Below are positions 17,541 to 27,198 of a stretch of DNA of 64,000 bases, piece after piece (position 1 is the first letter of the stretch; each line of letters opens with the position of its first letter). The stretch is from Hymenobacter elongatus (GTDB taxonomy: Bacteria > Bacteroidota > Bacteroidia > Cytophagales > Hymenobacteraceae). Where the stretch lies: NCBI RefSeq assembly GCF_004745955.1, contig NZ_SRLD01000001.1, positions 186,001 through 250,000 on the forward strand. Direction: 5' to 3'. Under the pieces are notes generated by a model. It was not told the origin of the DNA, did not search any database, and saw nothing but the letters and a program-made list of their open reading frames with translations. The position numbers and the translations under genes are program-made.

Positions 17541-18398
17541 TTAGAATTTTCCTAATACAGTCATCGTCGACAGAGTAGGATTTTCACTGCCCCCGGCGGG
17601 CTCTATCGTCATGGCGAAGGCCTCGGCGCTGGCAATGTCCTTCATTTGCTGCAGACTGTCGCCGGCGGTAGTGGTGGTGGCCAGCATGCCGGCATCCACG
17701 GGCTTGCCTTTGTCCAAGGCCCAGAGCTGATACTGCTTGCCTTCGGGCAGGGTGGGCAGGTTGCGCACATCCACATACACGGCCTTCGTGGCCTTGTTGT
17801 AAAATATACGAGCTTTAGCTTCGGGCGCAGCCGGAGTACCGGCCAGCTCGAGGGCGCTGAACTGCTCGTTGCGTAGCACGGCCAGCTCCTGCGTGCGGGT
17901 GTCAAGCCGCTTTTCTACGGCCTGCATCGTGGTAGCCACCCGCGACTGATCGGCTTGTATAGCAACCAGCTGCGTTTCACTTTGCTGCCAGCGGTTGTAC
18001 AATATCAGGTTGGCGGCGGCGCTTAGCACCAGAAGGGCTACCGAAGCCGCCATCATCCAATTGAATCGGGATTCTGCTGCTTCTTCGGGCGCTGCAGCCG
18101 ACGCAATGGACCGTACTACGGCTTCCGGCGCGGCAGCTGCCAGTACTGGCGCAGCTGCGGGAGTTTCCCGGATAGCCGCCTGCCAGCCCGACAGCACCCG
18201 TTCGCGCATCCCGGCGGGTGGCGTTTGGGTGTGCGCTTCGGCATACGCCTCCAGCCCTTGTTGAATAAAGGTTAGCTCCTGCCGAACTTCTGGATGTTCG
18301 GCAGCGTAGCGTTCTACTGCGGCGCACTGTGCCTCATCGAGTACGCCTAAGGCGTATTCTTCCAGAATACCGGATTCGATATATTCCTGCGTGTTCAC
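17541..18398 (-). CDS. RskA-family anti-sigma factor
   Basis: The N-terminal 70 residues form a small anti-sigma domain (ESGILEEYALGVLDEAQCAA, then HPEVRQEL). One membrane helix lies at about 112-133, a coiled coil follows at about 135-170, and the extracytoplasmic C-terminal half has the RskA signature (KQYQLWALDKGKPVDAGML). It would hold the ECF sigma factor at the membrane and release it after a signal. The start is GTG at 18398, two bp after the stop of the sigma gene, so the pair is co-transcribed and probably co-translated. Confidence 0.9.
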   Translation of the reverse strand: MNTQEYIESGILEEYALGVLDEAQCAAVERYAAEHPEVRQELTFIQQGLEAYAEAHTQTPPAGMRERVLSGWQAAIRETPAAAPVLAAAAPEAVVRSIASAAAPEEAAESRFNWMMAASVALLVLSAAANLILYNRWQQSETQLVAIQADQSRVATTMQAVEKRLDTRTQELAVLRNEQFSALELAGTPAAPEAKARIFYNKATKAVYVDVRNLPTLPEGKQYQLWALDKGKPVDAGMLATTTTAGDSLQQMKDIASAEAFAMTIEPAGGSENPTLSTMTVLGKF

Positions 18399-18400
18399 GG

Positions 18401-18967
18401 CTATCGAATCAATTTTGCAAGTACTTTGATGGCCGCCCGGGCCCGGGTTTTCACCGTACCCAGCGGCAGGTTGAGTTCTTCAGCCACTTCGCTTTGTGTA
18501 AATCCGCCAAAATAAAGCAGGTCAATGATTTGCTTCTGCTCAGGGTTGAGCTTGTTCGTCATTTCCTGCAGACCAATGTGCTCAGGGCGGAACGTGGGTG
18601 TCGCGGCCTGGCGCAGCGCGGCACTTTCCTCTAGTGGCTGCGTGCGACTACCTACGCGGTACTGTCGAGACCGGATTTTGTCGATTGCTAAATTGCGCGA
18701 AACATTTAGTACCCAGGTAAAAAGCCGGCCTTTATCAGCGTCATACGACTGAAAAGAGTTCCAGATTTTGACCAGGCTTTCCTGCAGCACGTCTTCGGCA
18801 ATTTCCTCCCGCTTCACGATACGTAGGATGACGCCATATAATGCCGTTGCATACTTGTCGTAAAACAACGTCATGGCTGACTCATCCCGGTCGCGCAGCC
18901 GCTGCACGAGCAACTCTTCGGAGGTGGATGTCGGTGATTCAGGAGTGGTGTGAGACACAGAGAACAA
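18401..18967 (-). CDS. ECF-type RNA polymerase sigma factor
   Basis: The 188-residue protein has sigma region 2 (YDKYATALYGVILRI, then EDVLQESLVKIW and FTWVLNVSRNLAIDKIRSR). Region 4 has a helix-turn-helix (DLLYFGGFTQSEVAEELNLP, then GTVKTRARAAI). No extra C-terminal domain is present. No ATG precedes region 2, so the start is TTG (18967) or GTG (18958); the longer one is given. It is followed directly by its RskA-type anti-sigma gene. Target promoters cannot be told from this window. Confidence 0.9.
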   Translation of the reverse strand: MFSVSHTTPESPTSTSEELLVQRLRDRDESAMTLFYDKYATALYGVILRIVKREEIAEDVLQESLVKIWNSFQSYDADKGRLFTWVLNVSRNLAIDKIRSRQYRVGSRTQPLEESAALRQAATPTFRPEHIGLQEMTNKLNPEQKQIIDLLYFGGFTQSEVAEELNLPLGTVKTRARAAIKVLAKLIR

Positions 18968-19195
18968 CTATGGAAAGGCCGACAGCACGCTGTCTACGCG
19001 CCAAGGATGGGACGAAAGTACACTATAAACCTTATTTCATGGCAACCCGCTTTCTTGGTCGGGCGAGCAGAAGCTACGGCAACCACCCGGTGAGCGTGAA
19101 ATTGCCCCTTGCTTCCGTAGATCGAAAACCTTGTTGTGCGTAACAGTAGGCACTGCCCGTTGTTTATCCCTCTTCCCCCCTCCTTTTGCTTTTCT

Positions 19196-20593
<1,398 letters not shown>

Positions 20594-20756
20594 CCCGCAG
20601 CGGTGCCGGCACGACGCGGCCAACTGGTTTACCAGTAAGCCTGTTGATCCTGTAGAAATACACACAAATAGCACTGCTGAGCGCAGCCGAAATATCTCGC
20701 GTGCCCTAAGAGCCTGTGGACAGTAATCGGAAAAGCAGTCCTAAATGCTTGTTGAA

Positions 20757-20853
20757 CGTCATGCTGAGCGAAGTCGAAGCATCTCGCGTGCGGTCGTTAG
20801 GTTACTACTCCTACGGCAGCACGCGAGATGCTTCGACTTCGCTCAGCAGGACG
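20757..20853. repeat. dispersed palindrome, ATGCTGAGCGAAGTCGAAGC family, copy 1
   Basis: The left arm reads CGTCATGCTGAGCGAAGTCG, continuing to ATCTCGCGTGC. The right arm is its near-perfect complement, ending CAGCAGGACG. The arms are about 35 bp with a loop of about 27 bp. There is no T-run. Further copies lie at 21007, 21992 and, in a variant form, 35963. Confidence 0.75.
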
Positions 20854-21006
20854 GCCTTTTTTCTTGCTCTCCACGCAGCCTAGTATATGACTACTCCTGC
20901 GGCAGAGAGGCCTCAACAAGCGGACGCTGGAGCAAGCAGGACAACCACCTCATGAAATACTCTAAAGACTTGTTCCTGAATTAGGAACCGATGCTAAAAT
21001 TCGGCT

Positions 21007-21100
21007 GTCATGCTCATCTGGCGTCCGCTTGTCGAAGCATCTCTACCGCAATGCTACTTACCACTGCGGTAGAGATGCTTCGACTTTGCTCAGCATGACG
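21007..21100. repeat. dispersed palindrome, copy 2 (hybrid left arm)
   Basis: The right arm matches copy 1 (AGATGCTTCGACTTTGCTCA, then GCATGACG). The left arm is partly replaced by CATCTGGCGTCCGCTTGTCG, a piece also seen at 7511-7525. This looks like recombination between repeat units. Confidence 0.65.
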
Positions 21101-21134
21101 TTCTTTTTCGTGTCGCTTTATTCAGGAACGAGTC

Positions 21135-21902
21135 TTAACAGTACCCCAGCAGCTTATACGTCAGGTAGCCGGTCAGCTCGTGCAGCAGATGGCTCCAGCG
21201 GCCGAAGGCTCCGGCATCGGGCAGCCAGTAGTCGAGCGTGCGGCGGCGGTGGTCGTTGGTTCGGAAGTCGGCGGGAAAGGCGGTGGGCAGCAGGCCGGCC
21301 TTCCGGAAGCAGCCCAGGGCCCGCCGCTGATGAAAGGCGGAGGTGATGAGCACCAGCGTCTTTATTTCCGGGTGCCGGGCCAGCAGCAGCTTCGTGTTGA
21401 GCGCGTTTTCACGCGTATTGCGGCTGCGCTCTTCCACCAGAATGTGGCGGGCCGGCACGCCCGAAAGCCGCAGCAGCGTGGCAATATCCTGGGCCTCGGT
21501 ATGGGCTACGGCGCGCAGTGAGCCCGAACCGCCACTGATGATAATGGACTTGATGCGGCCCGCCCGGTAGAGCCAGAGCGTATGCGTCACCCGGTCGGCT
21601 CCCTCGGCCAGGTACACCCGGTCGTGGGGCGACTTCTGGGTGCGGGTGACGCCGGTGAGCAGCACGCCCGCGTCGTGGGGCGGCAGGGTGCGCAGCGCTA
21701 CCGGCGGCAGCTCCCACGCCAGATAGGCCTCATTGATCAGGCCGCCATTGGTACCGATCAGCATCAGCACCAGCGCGGCGACGATAAAGCCGCGCTGACG
21801 GCCGGGGTGGCGCTGGCTCAGCAGGGCGGCACCGAGCAGCGCCAGTAGCCACACGGCAGGCTCCAGCACAAATGGGAGGAGTTTGGAGAGAAAGAAAAAC
21901 AC
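21135..21902 (-). CDS. YdcF/SanA-like DUF218 membrane protein
   Basis: The 255-residue protein starts with GTG (MFFFLSKLLPFVLEPAVWLL) and has two N-terminal membrane helices within the first 60 residues. It then has a DUF218 domain: LLTGVTRTQKSPHDRVYLAE near residue 80, IIISGGSGSL near 125, ILVEERSRNTRENALNTKLL near 155 and TLVLITSAFHQRRALGCFRK near 188. The family includes SanA and ElyC, linked to envelope integrity and lipid-carrier use in E. coli. The biochemical activity is not settled. It is monocistronic and flanked by palindromic repeats on both sides. Confidence 0.85.
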   Translation of the reverse strand: MFFFLSKLLPFVLEPAVWLLALLGAALLSQRHPGRQRGFIVAALVLMLIGTNGGLINEAYLAWELPPVALRTLPPHDAGVLLTGVTRTQKSPHDRVYLAEGADRVTHTLWLYRAGRIKSIIISGGSGSLRAVAHTEAQDIATLLRLSGVPARHILVEERSRNTRENALNTKLLLARHPEIKTLVLITSAFHQRRALGCFRKAGLLPTAFPADFRTNDHRRRTLDYWLPDAGAFGRWSHLLHELTGYLTYKLLGYC

Positions 21903-21945
21903 GGCGCGAAGCTAGGGAAATTTGCCGGGCACCGTACCCCACCTA

Positions 21946-22105
21946 GGGTGTGTGGACAGTGACCGAAAGGGCTGTTTTGTTCCGTATAGCACGTCATGCT
22001 GAGCGAAGTCGAAGCATCTCGCGTGCCATGGTAAATGATTACTGTGGCACGCGAGATGCTTCGACTTCGCTCAGCATGACCTTCTTTCTGTTTACTGTCC
22101 ACACT
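21946..22105. repeat. nested palindrome, copy 3, with outer GTGTGGACAGT arms
   Basis: The inner palindrome runs from GTCATGCTGAGCGAAGTCGA (21993) to AGCATGAC (22080). It is enclosed by a second inverted pair, GTGTGGACAGT near 21950 and ACTGTCCACAC near 22094. This nesting suggests a composite, MITE-like element rather than a simple hairpin. Confidence 0.65.
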
Positions 22106-22188
22106 TCCTAATTTAGGCAGGTAGTGTTAGCACATCGTTGTGCTGCGCGCGGGAGTAGCGCATGCTACCCCCAGTCGGCAAAAAACGC

Positions 22189-22269
22189 CTAAAACAGCAG
22201 AAATAGCAGCCCGAACGTGAGCAGCACGGTTAGCAGGGCCCACATGTCTTTGTGAAGACGCAGGCGCAC
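22189..22269 (-). CDS. possible 26-residue single-helix membrane microprotein
   Basis: A GTG at 22269 shares one base with the stop of the upstream thioredoxin-like gene. It opens a short frame (RLRLHKDMWALLTVL, then a hydrophobic run ending LLFLLF and TAG). The product would be a basic N-terminus plus one membrane helix. It is too short for ordinary gene finding. The overlap with the preceding stop is the main support, and coding status is uncertain. Confidence 0.35.
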   Translation of the reverse strand: MRLRLHKDMWALLTVLLTFGLLFLLF

Positions 22270-22625
22270 TAGCTGGTGTGGGGCTGAAACTGCCGCAGGC
22301 GCTGGAGTGTCGCCAGTACTTCGGCTTCCGTAGTCAGCGTGTCGCACTCCAGGATGCAGCCCTGGCAGTAGCTCACGAAAAACGGCGCCACTTTCTGCTG
22401 CATCAGCTTTTTAGCCACCGGGCTTTCTTCCGAGGACAGCCGCAGAAACAGGACGGCGGCAAACGGCTCGTCGGCAGCAGACTGGGCAAAGGGCGTTGCC
22501 AGTTGGGCACAGATGGGACAATCATCTGCCGTGAACATGGCCAACACCTTCAGATGGTCGTGGATATAGCGGCGCAGCCCTTCGTCGTTGGTATCGTGGA
22601 CGCGCTGGCGGGTAGACTCTTTCAT
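22269..22625 (-). CDS. thioredoxin-like fold protein with CPIC motif
   Basis: The ATG at 22625 is used rather than a TTG at 22637. The 118-residue protein has a thioredoxin-like layout: AMFTADDCPICAQLATPFAQ places a Cys-x-x-Cys pair near residue 36, and APFFVSYCQGCILEC near 80 adds further cysteines. KVAPFF resembles the cis-Pro loop. It lacks a signal peptide and so is cytoplasmic, unless the small membrane microprotein just downstream anchors it. Partners are unknown. It probably acts as a disulfide or redox protein. Confidence 0.65.
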   Translation of the reverse strand: MKESTRQRVHDTNDEGLRRYIHDHLKVLAMFTADDCPICAQLATPFAQSAADEPFAAVLFLRLSSEESPVAKKLMQQKVAPFFVSYCQGCILECDTLTTEAEVLATLQRLRQFQPHTS

Positions 22626-22756
22626 AAAAACAGACAAAAATGGGGAAATAGTGCCCAGGCAGCAAACCGGATGTAGCTACGCAGACACGAAAGCCGACCC
22701 AGAAACTCTTTCTGTGACAGCTTCTTTTGCACCATATGGCAATTACCGCTAGTACG

Positions 22757-24541
22757 TTACGCTTTCTTCAGCATCATGGTCCGGATGTAGCGCACCGGGG
22801 CGCTGCCGTAGCTCAGAAACTGCTCGTTGAAGGTCTTCAGATCGAACTTGCTGGCCTGCTGCTGCTTCAGCTCCTGGCGCAGGTCGTAGATTTCGGTGTA
22901 GCCTGTGAAGTAGCTGCTCAGCTGCACCTGGCTCAGGGTGGCGCGCCGCCACTTGTTGCGGGCCTCGGAATCTTCCTGGAACCCGTCGCGGGTGAGCTGG
23001 GCCACAATGCTGGCCTCGGAGGCGTTGTTGACCTGGATTTCGTGGTCGATGATGGCGTTGATGGTCACGCGCATGTTCCACTTGTCCCACATCAGCCAGA
23101 TTTCATCGGTGTTGTTGCCGTAGCCGCTTTCCAGCATCATGCGCTCGGCATACACGGCCCAGCCCTCAATCATGGCTCCGTTGCCGAAGATGGACTTAAT
23201 GAGCGAAGGGCTGCGGTTGGCGTACACCAGCTGCGTGTAGTGGCCCGGAATGGCCTCGTGGATATTCAGAATCTGGAGGGTGTACTCGTTGTACTCGCGC
23301 AGGTAGCTTTCGGCCTTGGGCGCGGGCTGGCCGTCGAGGGGCTCCACGTTATAATAGGTGTTGGCAGCCGTGTCGTAGGGGCCGGGGGCCGATACGGAGG
23401 CGCCGGCCCCGCTGCCGCGCATATACAGCGGCGTTTCGCGCACTACCAGCGGCTTGGTCGGGTCCTGGGTCAGCAGCTTCTTGTCATTCACGAACTTCAC
23501 CAGCGCCGGAATCTGGGCCTGCACGGCGGCCACAAACCCTTGCTGGGTGGCGTGGTTCTGCGAGAGTTTGCTGATTACCTGCTTCACGGCAGCCAGCGAG
23601 TCGGTGGGCAGCGGCTGACCGGCAAAATACTTCGGCCAGAGCCGCACGGCCCGCTTTTTCATATCGTGCAGCAGCTCGGCTTTGTGCTGCTGCGCCTTTT
23701 GGTACACCTGGTCGGCCGAGTAGCCGCTCTGGATATCGAAGGCAAACTTCCGGTCGTAGAGGGCCTTGCCCAGGCGGAAGCTGCGGAAGTTGCCGGCCGG
23801 CAGCACTTCTTTTTGTAAGAAGGCGATATAGTTTTCGAGCACCAGCGTGGTGGTCGTCAGCCGGTCGCGGAAGTCCTTTTTCTCGCGCTCCGAAAGGCGC
23901 GAGCGGCTCAGCGAATCCAGCAGCGCCGGGCCAAATACCGCCAGTGCGCCCTGGGTTTGCAGAATCGCCAGCTCAGTGTGCTCCCGGGTGGGCTTTTGGA
24001 TGTTGTCCTCCGCCGCCGCGTAGTAATCGGCCGCGCGCGACATTTTCAGGGAAATGCTGCGTAGCCGCCGGTCGAGGGGCTGGTAGCGGCCGTTCAGGAT
24101 TTCGGCTACCGACGAGCCCAGGTTGTAGGTGGCCGGGTTCCACTGCCACTCCTTCAGCGTGTCGGCATACCAGCGCGAGCTGTTCAGGTAGTTCTCAATC
24201 AGCCGAAAATCGGTCTGGTTATTCACCGACAGATCGGCCACCGCAAATGCACCGAGCTGCTTGCGCACCCGCCCCTGGGCCGCCGCCTCGGTTTGCCGCC
24301 GGCCGGCATTGGGCACCACCAGCAGCGAGTCGTAGCGGTGGTAGCCCTGGCTGCTGGCCCACTCGGGGTTGTAGTACCAGAGCGAATCGATGAACTGCGC
24401 CTTGAATTGGTCGAAGTTGGCGTCGGCAGTGGGCGTTTCGGTGGTGCCGGCCTGCTGCCCGGAGTCGCAGCTGCCCAGCCACAGAGCCGTGGCGCAGCCG
24501 GCAGCGAGCAGCAGGAGTTTGGGAGTAGAAGTTGTGGTCAT
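22757..24541 (-). CDS. DUF885 family lipoprotein, putative metallopeptidase-like
   Basis: The ATG at 24541 gives MTTTSTPKLLLLAAGC, followed by a lipobox-like LGSC (Cys25). The 594-residue protein is DUF885. It has WYNPEWASSQGYHRYD near residue 60, IHEAIPGHYTQLVY near 440 (a HExxPGH metal-site motif), MIEGWAVYAERMMLE near 475 and IDHEIQVNN near 515. Together the two His/Glu motifs look like a zinc-peptidase site, as in M32/M3-like folds. Substrates of DUF885 proteins are mostly unknown. The lipid anchor puts it in the periplasm or at the surface. Confidence 0.88.
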   Translation of the reverse strand: MTTTSTPKLLLLAAGCATALWLGSCDSGQQAGTTETPTADANFDQFKAQFIDSLWYYNPEWASSQGYHRYDSLLVVPNAGRRQTEAAAQGRVRKQLGAFAVADLSVNNQTDFRLIENYLNSSRWYADTLKEWQWNPATYNLGSSVAEILNGRYQPLDRRLRSISLKMSRAADYYAAAEDNIQKPTREHTELAILQTQGALAVFGPALLDSLSRSRLSEREKKDFRDRLTTTTLVLENYIAFLQKEVLPAGNFRSFRLGKALYDRKFAFDIQSGYSADQVYQKAQQHKAELLHDMKKRAVRLWPKYFAGQPLPTDSLAAVKQVISKLSQNHATQQGFVAAVQAQIPALVKFVNDKKLLTQDPTKPLVVRETPLYMRGSGAGASVSAPGPYDTAANTYYNVEPLDGQPAPKAESYLREYNEYTLQILNIHEAIPGHYTQLVYANRSPSLIKSIFGNGAMIEGWAVYAERMMLESGYGNNTDEIWLMWDKWNMRVTINAIIDHEIQVNNASEASIVAQLTRDGFQEDSEARNKWRRATLSQVQLSSYFTGYTEIYDLRQELKQQQASKFDLKTFNEQFLSYGSAPVRYIRTMMLKKA

Positions 24542-24690
24542 GCAGTGGTTAGCAGTGGAAATACTGGTCAAGAACAGAATGGGAAGCAAGGTAGGCTACA
24601 ATGACCCGATTTCCCGCACGGCGTTGCCTACCAAGGGCTGGCGGCGGTGGCTGGTATTCTCACCGTCACAGGTACGCACGATTAAATCTG

Positions 24691-24770
24691 GTTGTGACGG
24701 CGGGTGTCACACTTCTTGCTGTCACATTATTATTTGTGACAGCAAGAAGTGTGACACCCGCCGTCACAAC
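24691..24770. promoter_or_regulatory. 80-bp perfect inverted repeat with nested TGTGAC/GTCACA half-sites
   Basis: Two 36-base arms (24691-24726 and 24735-24770) match perfectly around the loop TTATTATT. Each arm holds an inner TGTGAC-N7-GTCACA and a further TGTCACA. Another TTGTGACAC lies at 24791-24799, 26 bp before the XRE-type gene. The design resembles a multi-site operator or a cruciform rather than a terminator. Confidence 0.7.
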
Positions 24771-24824
24771 TAGTAGCTTATTCGACATCTTTGTGACACC
24801 TCCTCCGCTATTCCTCCTTTCCTT

Positions 24825-25388
24825 ATGTCGTCGGATACCTTACCGGGCCAAGTGCGAATGCTCCTGGGGCTTACGCAGCTGGAGCTGGCCGTTCATTTGC
24901 GCCTGTCCCGCGAGCGGCTGGCCCAGGTCGAGATTGGTCGGCGTAGCTTGCCGCTGGAGGCTATGCAACGCCTGCTGCCGTTTCTTGAACCGCTGTATGG
25001 CGCCACTACCGAGCCCCCGCTGGCTACCACGGAAACGGAGCCGCCGCCTGCCGACCTGGAGGCCGTGCGGTGGCGGCTCACCGTCTGCCGTCATGAAGCC
25101 GTGAATGCCCGCTACCAGCTCACGCTCCTGCAACAGAAGACCCAACCGCTTCGGCGGCGGCTGGTAGTGCTGTCCCCGCTGCTGGCCGCCCTGCCCCCGC
25201 CTCCCCCCGATGGCCGCCCCGACCCCGATGCCCGCGACCGGCGCTGGTACACCGACTGCCTGGCGGCAGCCACCGATGCGCTGGCCCGCTTCGGGGCGGT
25301 GCCCCAGGGGTTGCTCGACGCCCGGATTCAGGCCCTGGACGCTGAAATTGCGGCCTTAACGCGCCTGCTGCCTCCCGTGGCCGGCTAG
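24825..25388 (+). CDS. XRE-type helix-turn-helix protein with extra C-terminal domain
   Basis: The N-terminal 55 residues are an XRE helix-turn-helix (VRMLLGLTQLELAVHLRLSR, then ERLAQVEIGRRSLPLEAMQR). The remaining 130 residues are mostly helical and rich in Leu, Ala, Arg and Pro, with PPPPPDGRPDPDARDRRWYT in the middle. I do not recognise this part. The gene follows the perfect inverted repeat at 24691-24770 by 54 bp, so autoregulation at those TGTGAC half-sites is a natural guess. The nuclease lipoprotein gene starts 36 bp after its stop and may be co-regulated. Confidence 0.75.
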   Translation: MSSDTLPGQVRMLLGLTQLELAVHLRLSRERLAQVEIGRRSLPLEAMQRLLPFLEPLYGATTEPPLATTETEPPPADLEAVRWRLTVCRHEAVNARYQLTLLQQKTQPLRRRLVVLSPLLAALPPPPPDGRPDPDARDRRWYTDCLAAATDALARFGAVPQGLLDARIQALDAEIAALTRLLPPVAG

Positions 25389-25423
25389 TACGCCGCCTTC
25401 CTCCTATCGAATACCTTCGCCCC

Positions 25424-26863
25424 ATGATCCGCCTCTTCTTCATCCTGCCCGTAGCGTTGCTGGCCTGCTCCCAGCCCCAACCCGAAACCACCCGCACCGA
25501 CGTGCCCGAGGGGCCGCCCGCCATTGCGGTGCAGTCGGCTGCCAGCCTGGCGCAGGTGGCCGGCCGGTTTCCCGAAACGTTTGAGGCGGGCAGCAAAGGG
25601 GCCTACTCCCCCGCCGATGAAACCTTGGGGACCGGCTCCTGGCACTTCGAAGATGCCCTGATCGGCTCTTCGGACCAGGACCACAAAAACGGGCAGCACG
25701 CGGCCCGCCTGCGCGGCCAGGGCCGGCTGCGCATGAACTTCGATGCCCCGGCCGGGGTACGTAGCATCCGCATCAGCGCGGCCAGCTACGGCTCCGACGC
25801 GACCAGCACCTGGGAGCTGTGGGGCAGCATAGATGGTGGGCGCACGTTTCGGCGCATCGGCCGGCCGGTACGCACACAGGGGCCGCGCCTCGTGGCCACG
25901 GCCTTCGAGGGCGGCACTACCGGGCCGCTACGCCTCGAAATCCGCAAGACTGATACCGGGAGCGGGCGCTTGAATATCGACGATGTGACGCTGGCCACCG
26001 CCGCGGGCGGCGTGGTAGGGAGCGGTGCAGAAGCCGATACGCAGGCCCCCACGGGGACGTCGCTGCCGCCTGCCACTACGCGCCAGGCCACGGCCGTCGT
26101 CACCAGCCGCGACGACCACATGACCCTGGGCAACCCCAGCGGGGCCAGCACCAGCCCCGCCAACGCCAACAACTACCTCCTCAGCAAGCCGCAGTTTGTG
26201 CTGAGCTACCACGCCGGCCGGGGCATTCCGAACTGGGTGAGCTGGCACCTGAACCGCGCCTGGCGCGGGTCCGCGCCGCGTCAGGACGACTTCCGCCCCG
26301 ACCCGGCCCTGCCTCGGCAGTTCTACCAGGTCACGCCGCGCAGCTACAGCAGCTCGGGCTTCGATAAGGGCCACAACTGCCCCAGCGCCGACCGCACCAC
26401 CGACCTCGACGACAACTCGGCCACTTTCCTGATGACCAATATGATTCCGCAGGCCCCCAACAACAACCAGCGCACCTGGAGCAGCCTCGAAGAATACGGC
26501 CGCGCCTTGGTGGAGCGGGGCCAGGAAGTATACGTCATCATGGGCAGCTACGGCAAGGGCGGCACCGGCTCCAAAGGCTTCGCCACCACCCTCGACGGCG
26601 GCCGCGTGACGGTGCCCAGCCGGGTATGGAAAGTGCTGGTTATCCTGCCCGAAGGCTCCGACGACCTGCGCCGCATCCCCGCCCAGGCCCGTATCCTGGC
26701 CGTGGACACGCCCAACGACAACGCCGTGAGCCCCGACTGGAGCCAGTACCGCGTGTCGGTCGACGCCATTGAAAACGCCACCGGCCTAGACTTGCTCAGC
26801 AAGCTACCCGTGGACGTGCAGGCCCGGTTGGAAGCCCAGGTGGATCAGGGCCCGACGCGGTAA
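25424..26863 (+). CDS. secreted DNA/RNA non-specific endonuclease lipoprotein (NucA/NUC1 family)
   Basis: The signal peptide ends LLAC (Cys15), so this is a lipoprotein. Residues about 45-200 look like a beta-sandwich or carbohydrate-binding-type module (GSWHFEDALIGSSDQDHKNG, then LNIDDVTLA). From about 230 onward lies a beta-beta-alpha-metal nuclease domain with the active-site motif FDKGHNCPSADR (His near 317) and the Asn-rich MTNMIPQAPNNNQRTWSSLE. NucA and Serratia nuclease share this fold and cut DNA and RNA without sequence preference. It could feed on or remove extracellular DNA. A TACCTTCG box lies 5 bp before the ATG. A NuiA-like inhibitor domain is encoded about 4 kb downstream. Confidence 0.92.
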   Translation: MIRLFFILPVALLACSQPQPETTRTDVPEGPPAIAVQSAASLAQVAGRFPETFEAGSKGAYSPADETLGTGSWHFEDALIGSSDQDHKNGQHAARLRGQGRLRMNFDAPAGVRSIRISAASYGSDATSTWELWGSIDGGRTFRRIGRPVRTQGPRLVATAFEGGTTGPLRLEIRKTDTGSGRLNIDDVTLATAAGGVVGSGAEADTQAPTGTSLPPATTRQATAVVTSRDDHMTLGNPSGASTSPANANNYLLSKPQFVLSYHAGRGIPNWVSWHLNRAWRGSAPRQDDFRPDPALPRQFYQVTPRSYSSSGFDKGHNCPSADRTTDLDDNSATFLMTNMIPQAPNNNQRTWSSLEEYGRALVERGQEVYVIMGSYGKGGTGSKGFATTLDGGRVTVPSRVWKVLVILPEGSDDLRRIPAQARILAVDTPNDNAVSPDWSQYRVSVDAIENATGLDLLSKLPVDVQARLEAQVDQGPTR

Positions 26864-26868
26864 GCTGG

Positions 26869-26985
26869 ATGCAGGACCGGTACTTTATCGAAGAAGGTGT
26901 AGCACTACCCCAGCCGGAAAAGATGGCTGCACTGTTGCGGGAATACCGCCAGGTCGGTTTTAGAAGCTGTTTAGCAGGTCGCTGA
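26869..26985 (+). CDS. 38-residue ORF, possible gene remnant
   Basis: A short frame starts 3 bp after the nuclease stop (MQDRYFIEEGVALPQPEKMA) and ends with CLAGR. The first 30 residues look protein-like but match nothing I recognise. It may be a truncated gene end left after a deletion, or chance. The rest of the gap up to the cupin gene holds no other clear feature. Confidence 0.25.
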   Translation: MQDRYFIEEGVALPQPEKMAALLREYRQVGFRSCLAGR

Positions 26986-27198
26986 AATCAAATAGAACGT
27001 CCTGAACAGCTTCAAAATCATTTTACCTCTTGGCCAAGTGGGGAATCCTGACGCAGTTGGATTCGGCGCGGGACGACAGAAACCTGATTGCCGACTAAAG
27101 CCAGCTGGCGCGGGGCGCAGCCGTGTGCCAACAATCTTAAAAAATCTATATTTAGAGAAGCCCTACCGCTCCCGCCTCCACCTCTAACCTATCTGGCT

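Larger units (their letters stand above)
20594..21134. other. gene-free stretch made of dispersed palindromic units
   Basis: No credible gene is seen in these 541 bp. The stretch holds a half-copy of the repeat (ATCTCGCGTGCCCTAAG region, 20693-20710), two full palindromic units (20757-20853 and 21007-21100), and a GTGGACAGTAATCGG motif at 20716-20730 that recurs near 21953. It separates the converging SSADH and YdcF-like genes. Confidence 0.6.

Noticed and set aside
20757..22105. Palindromic units as transcription terminators
   Set aside because: They lack T-runs and have loops of 20 bp or more, and several copies lie side by side, which fits dispersed repeats better.
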